Position numbers and translations under genes: made by a program. 7,253 bases of DNA from Methanobacteriota archaeon. Its GTDB lineage: Archaea > Thermoplasmatota > Poseidoniia > Poseidoniales > Poseidoniaceae. The stretch spans positions 1 to 7,253 of the forward strand of contig PBUZ01000087.1 of NCBI GenBank assembly GCA_002728035.1. Reading direction: 5' to 3'. The notes under the pieces were generated by a model that saw only the letters and a program-made list of their open reading frames with translations, was not told the DNA's origin and ran no database searches. Below are positions 5,728 to 7,253 of this stretch, one piece after another. Numbering within the stretch: position 1 is the first letter of the stretch; each line of letters begins with the position of its first letter.

Positions 5728-6753
5728 TCAAACGCCTGCGAGGAATCCGCTGATGGCATCAGCCATGGCTTTCGTTGTGTCTTGTTCGTGCATCAACGTG
5801 CGAACTTTCTTTGCGCCAGGCAGACCCTTTGTGAACGCGATGGCGTGGCGCTGCATCCATTTGCCCTGGATGCCGATGGTGGCTTCGGACAGCTCGATGT
5901 AGCGGTCCCAACACCATTTCCGTGAAACAAAGGCCCGGCCAACTTCGCTCAATCCGTGCCAGTCGTCGTGTTGAGCAACCCATGGGAGGTCGTCTTCCTT
6001 CATCCAGCCCAGACCGACTTTGATGTCAGAGAACACGGTCGGCCGGCCGATAGCGCCTCGACCGATCATCAGCCCCGATGCACCGGTGTGGGTCAAACAA
6101 GCGGCGGCGGATGCCGCGTCAACCACGTCTCCGTTGGCCACCACCGGGACCTCGACTTTTTCCACGGCCTCTTTGATGCTGGTCCAATCCGCCTCGCCAG
6201 CGTACCGCTGCTTGAGGGTTCGGCCGTGAATGCAAAGCCTTCTCGCCCCCACGGCTTCGAGTCGCTCGCAAATCTCCGTGGAATTGTTCGCTCTGGCTCC
6301 CCCGGTCCCCAGTCGCATTTTGGCGGTGACGGGGACATCGACCCGGTCGACGATGGTTTCCACCATGTTCACCAAGCGGTCCGGTTCACCCATCAGCGCA
6401 GCGCCAGCGCAAATGTTGGTCACTTTGGGGGCTGGACACCCAAAATTGAGATCGATGACATCGGCCGCTGGAGCCAACATTTCGGCGGCTGTTGCCATGT
6501 CGCCGGGGTCGCCTCCGAAAATTTGTGGAATGAAGGGCACTTCCGTTTCGTGGGTTTCCATTCGTCGCCACGAAGTGGCCGCTTCCCGCGTGAGCGCCGT
6601 GGAGTTGGTGAATTCGGTGATGGTCACGTCGGCACCGCATTCCTTGGCCAGCAGGCGGTAAGGAAGGTCGGTCACGCCTGACATTGGAGCGAGGTACAGC
6701 GGGCGTTGTTCTCCGTCCCAAGACCCTCGTTTTGTTCCGATGAACTCGGACAT
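5728..6753 (-). CDS. dus: tRNA-dihydrouridine synthase (341 aa)
   Basis: This is an FMN-dependent enzyme that reduces specific uridines of tRNA to dihydrouridine with NAD(P)H. It is a TIM barrel followed by a helical tRNA-binding domain. Visible motifs, numbered from the ATG at 6753: APMSGVTDLPYR (22-33, FMN binding), QIFGGDP (77-83), DLNFGCPAPKV (101-111) with catalytic C106, TAKMRLG (143-149) with FMN-contacting K145, IHGRT-x4-YAGEADW (175-190) with H176, ANGDV (206-210) and GRGAIGRP (231-238, phosphate binding). The KWMQRHAIAFTKGLPGAKKVR stretch (298-318) is the conserved C-terminal helix region. Length is normal for the family; which tRNA position it modifies cannot be told from sequence. 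A GTG at 6768 would extend it by five residues and overlap the upstream stop, but the AGGTGATC ribosome-binding site directly before 6753 favours the ATG. It is probably cotranscribed with the upstream gene. Confidence 0.93.
   Translation of the reverse strand: MSEFIGTKRGSWDGEQRPLYLAPMSGVTDLPYRLLAKECGADVTITEFTNSTALTREAATSWRRMETHETEVPFIPQIFGGDPGDMATAAEMLAPAADVIDLNFGCPAPKVTNICAGAALMGEPDRLVNMVETIVDRVDVPVTAKMRLGTGGARANNSTEICERLEAVGARRLCIHGRTLKQRYAGEADWTSIKEAVEKVEVPVVANGDVVDAASAAACLTHTGASGLMIGRGAIGRPTVFSDIKVGLGWMKEDDLPWVAQHDDWHGLSEVGRAFVSRKWCWDRYIELSEATIGIQGKWMQRHAIAFTKGLPGAKKVRTLMHEQDTTKAMADAISGFLAGV
5749..5789 (+). terminator. Possible rpsB terminator inside the 3' end of dus
   Basis: GCTGATG-G-CATCAGC (5749-5763) is a perfect 15-bp palindrome with 7-bp arms around one base; as RNA it can form a 6-bp stem with a GGC loop. 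A T-rich stretch (TTTCGTTGTGTCTTGTTCGT, 5770-5789) follows. It begins 25 bases after the rpsB stop and lies within the coding sequence of the convergent dus gene, because only 3 bp separate the two stops. Archaeal terminators rely chiefly on T-rich tracts, so the T-rich part may matter more than the hairpin. The same bases encode the KAMADAISG region of Dus. Confidence 0.35.
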
Positions 6754-6755
6754 GC

Positions 6756-6763
6756 GATCACCT
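6756..6763 (-). promoter_or_regulatory. Shine-Dalgarno sequence deciding the dus start
   Basis: On the minus strand AGGTGATC lies two bases before the ATG at 6753 and matches the GGAGGTGATC complement of the 16S rRNA 3' end over eight bases. It starts just after the upstream gene's TGA (6767-6765). It is the only good Shine-Dalgarno match before a gene start in this window, and dus is the only gene here that is clearly internal to an operon. This fits the archaeal pattern of leaderless first genes and Shine-Dalgarno-led internal genes. Confidence 0.7.
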
Positions 6764-6764
6764 T

Positions 6765-7253
6765 TCACTCGTGCTCGACACTGAGCAGGGCTTCGTCGAG
6801 CAACCCGGCCACGCGCACCATGCGACGCAGCACGCGGTCAAGGCGGTCTTGCACCCGTCGCTGAACCGCTCCGGCGGAGGCTCCAGCCATGCGGTACCCC
6901 ATCGGTAGACGGCCGCCCAGCAGGTTCAGCAGCAGCATTTGCTCTCGGGCTTCCATTCCGGCGAGGTGCTTGGCCACGTCGTCAACGGAGAGCGCACCGT
7001 TGGCCAGCGCCTTGAGCAGTCCACCCTGTTGCTGTTCGTTCAAAAGGCGCTGAAATCCCCCTTTCTTGAGCATCCAGTCCTCGCCCCTGCGTTGATGTTG
7101 CGTGGTCATGGCCGTCCAAAGTGCCGTGTTGAGGCGGTCGGTTCGCGGAACCCGCTCCACCATCCCCGTGGCACGAAATCGGTCAAGGATTCGGCCGACC
7201 CTCGCTTTTTGTCCTCCGTGTTGTTCTGCAGCTTCGTCCAAGGAGAGCGGAAG
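6765..7253 (-). CDS. Unrecognised protein, C-terminal part, possible winged-helix segment (162 aa visible)
   Basis: The frame is open to the right edge and reads into the gene without a credible start. A TTG at 7241 is in frame, but the four codons upstream continue the same helical pattern (LPLSLDEAAEQHGG), so the true start is probably outside the window. Residues ~3-36 of the visible part (SLDEAAEQHG, then KARVGRILDRFRATGMVERVPR) look like a helix-turn-helix with a 'GMVERV' wing, as in winged-helix DNA-binding modules. The remainder is helical: a Gln-rich QRLLNEQQQGG, LSVDDVAKHLAGMEAREQMLLLNLLGG, and an Arg-rich C-terminal helix (RRVQDRLDRVLRRMVRV) ending in an acidic tail. There are no cysteines and no membrane segments. 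I do not recognise the family. Its stop lies 11 bases upstream of the dus ATG, so the two are probably cotranscribed and translationally linked. Confidence 0.7.
   Translation of the reverse strand, partial: LPLSLDEAAEQHGGQKARVGRILDRFRATGMVERVPRTDRLNTALWTAMTTQHQRRGEDWMLKKGGFQRLLNEQQQGGLLKALANGALSVDDVAKHLAGMEAREQMLLLNLLGGRLPMGYRMAGASAGAVQRRVQDRLDRVLRRMVRVAGLLDEALLSVEHE

Noticed and set aside
5956..6681. A 241-codon plus-strand frame opposite dus
   Set aside because: It is antisense to the catalytic region of Dus, and the translation is Gly/His/Arg-rich without pattern, as expected from a shadow of a GC-biased gene.
6754..6768. GTG start for dus at 6768 overlapping the upstream stop
   Set aside because: No ribosome-binding site precedes it, whereas the ATG at 6753 has AGGTGATC at suitable spacing.

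Overview
The window most likely comes from an archaeon, and my best guess is a marine planktonic euryarchaeon of the Marine Group II (Poseidoniales) type. The evidence is an archaeal/eukaryotic-type ribosomal protein uS2, a TTTAATAT archaeal TATA-like box a short distance upstream of its ATG, first genes without Shine-Dalgarno sequences, and a large exported CARDB-type protein with a cytoplasmic zinc-ribbon tail. The lineage is an inference from gene style; no rRNA gene is present to test it.

Layout, left to right. (1) Positions 1-88 on the minus strand hold the first 29 codons of a gene running off the left edge. It encodes a clear signal peptide. (2) A divergent intergenic region (89-251) separates it from a 935-residue plus-strand protein (252-3059): signal peptide, about five beta-sandwich repeats, one transmembrane helix, two zinc ribbons, a long acidic linker and a third zinc ribbon at the C-terminus. 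(3) A 151-bp spacer follows, then a small plus-strand lipoprotein-like gene (3211-3786). (4) Three bases after its stop, a convergent minus-strand gene (3790-4983) encodes a Cas4-like PD-(D/E)XK nuclease with an intact catalytic motif set and all four iron-sulfur cysteines, but with a four-helix membrane domain inserted. No CRISPR array or other cas gene is present. (5) A 132-bp divergent promoter region leads to rpsB (5116-5724, plus). (6) Again with a 3-bp convergent gap, the minus strand carries a tRNA-dihydrouridine synthase gene (5728-6753). It is preceded by, and probably cotranscribed with, an unrecognised gene with a possible winged-helix segment that runs off the right edge (6765-7253).

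The left half is a cell-envelope cluster (two exported proteins, one lipoprotein and one membrane nuclease). The right half is translation and tRNA modification. The strongest candidate for something undescribed is the membrane-anchored Cas4-like nuclease. Next are the surface CARDB protein with its internal zinc-ribbon tail and the very tight packing of both convergent gene pairs, one of which may place a terminator hairpin inside the opposite gene.
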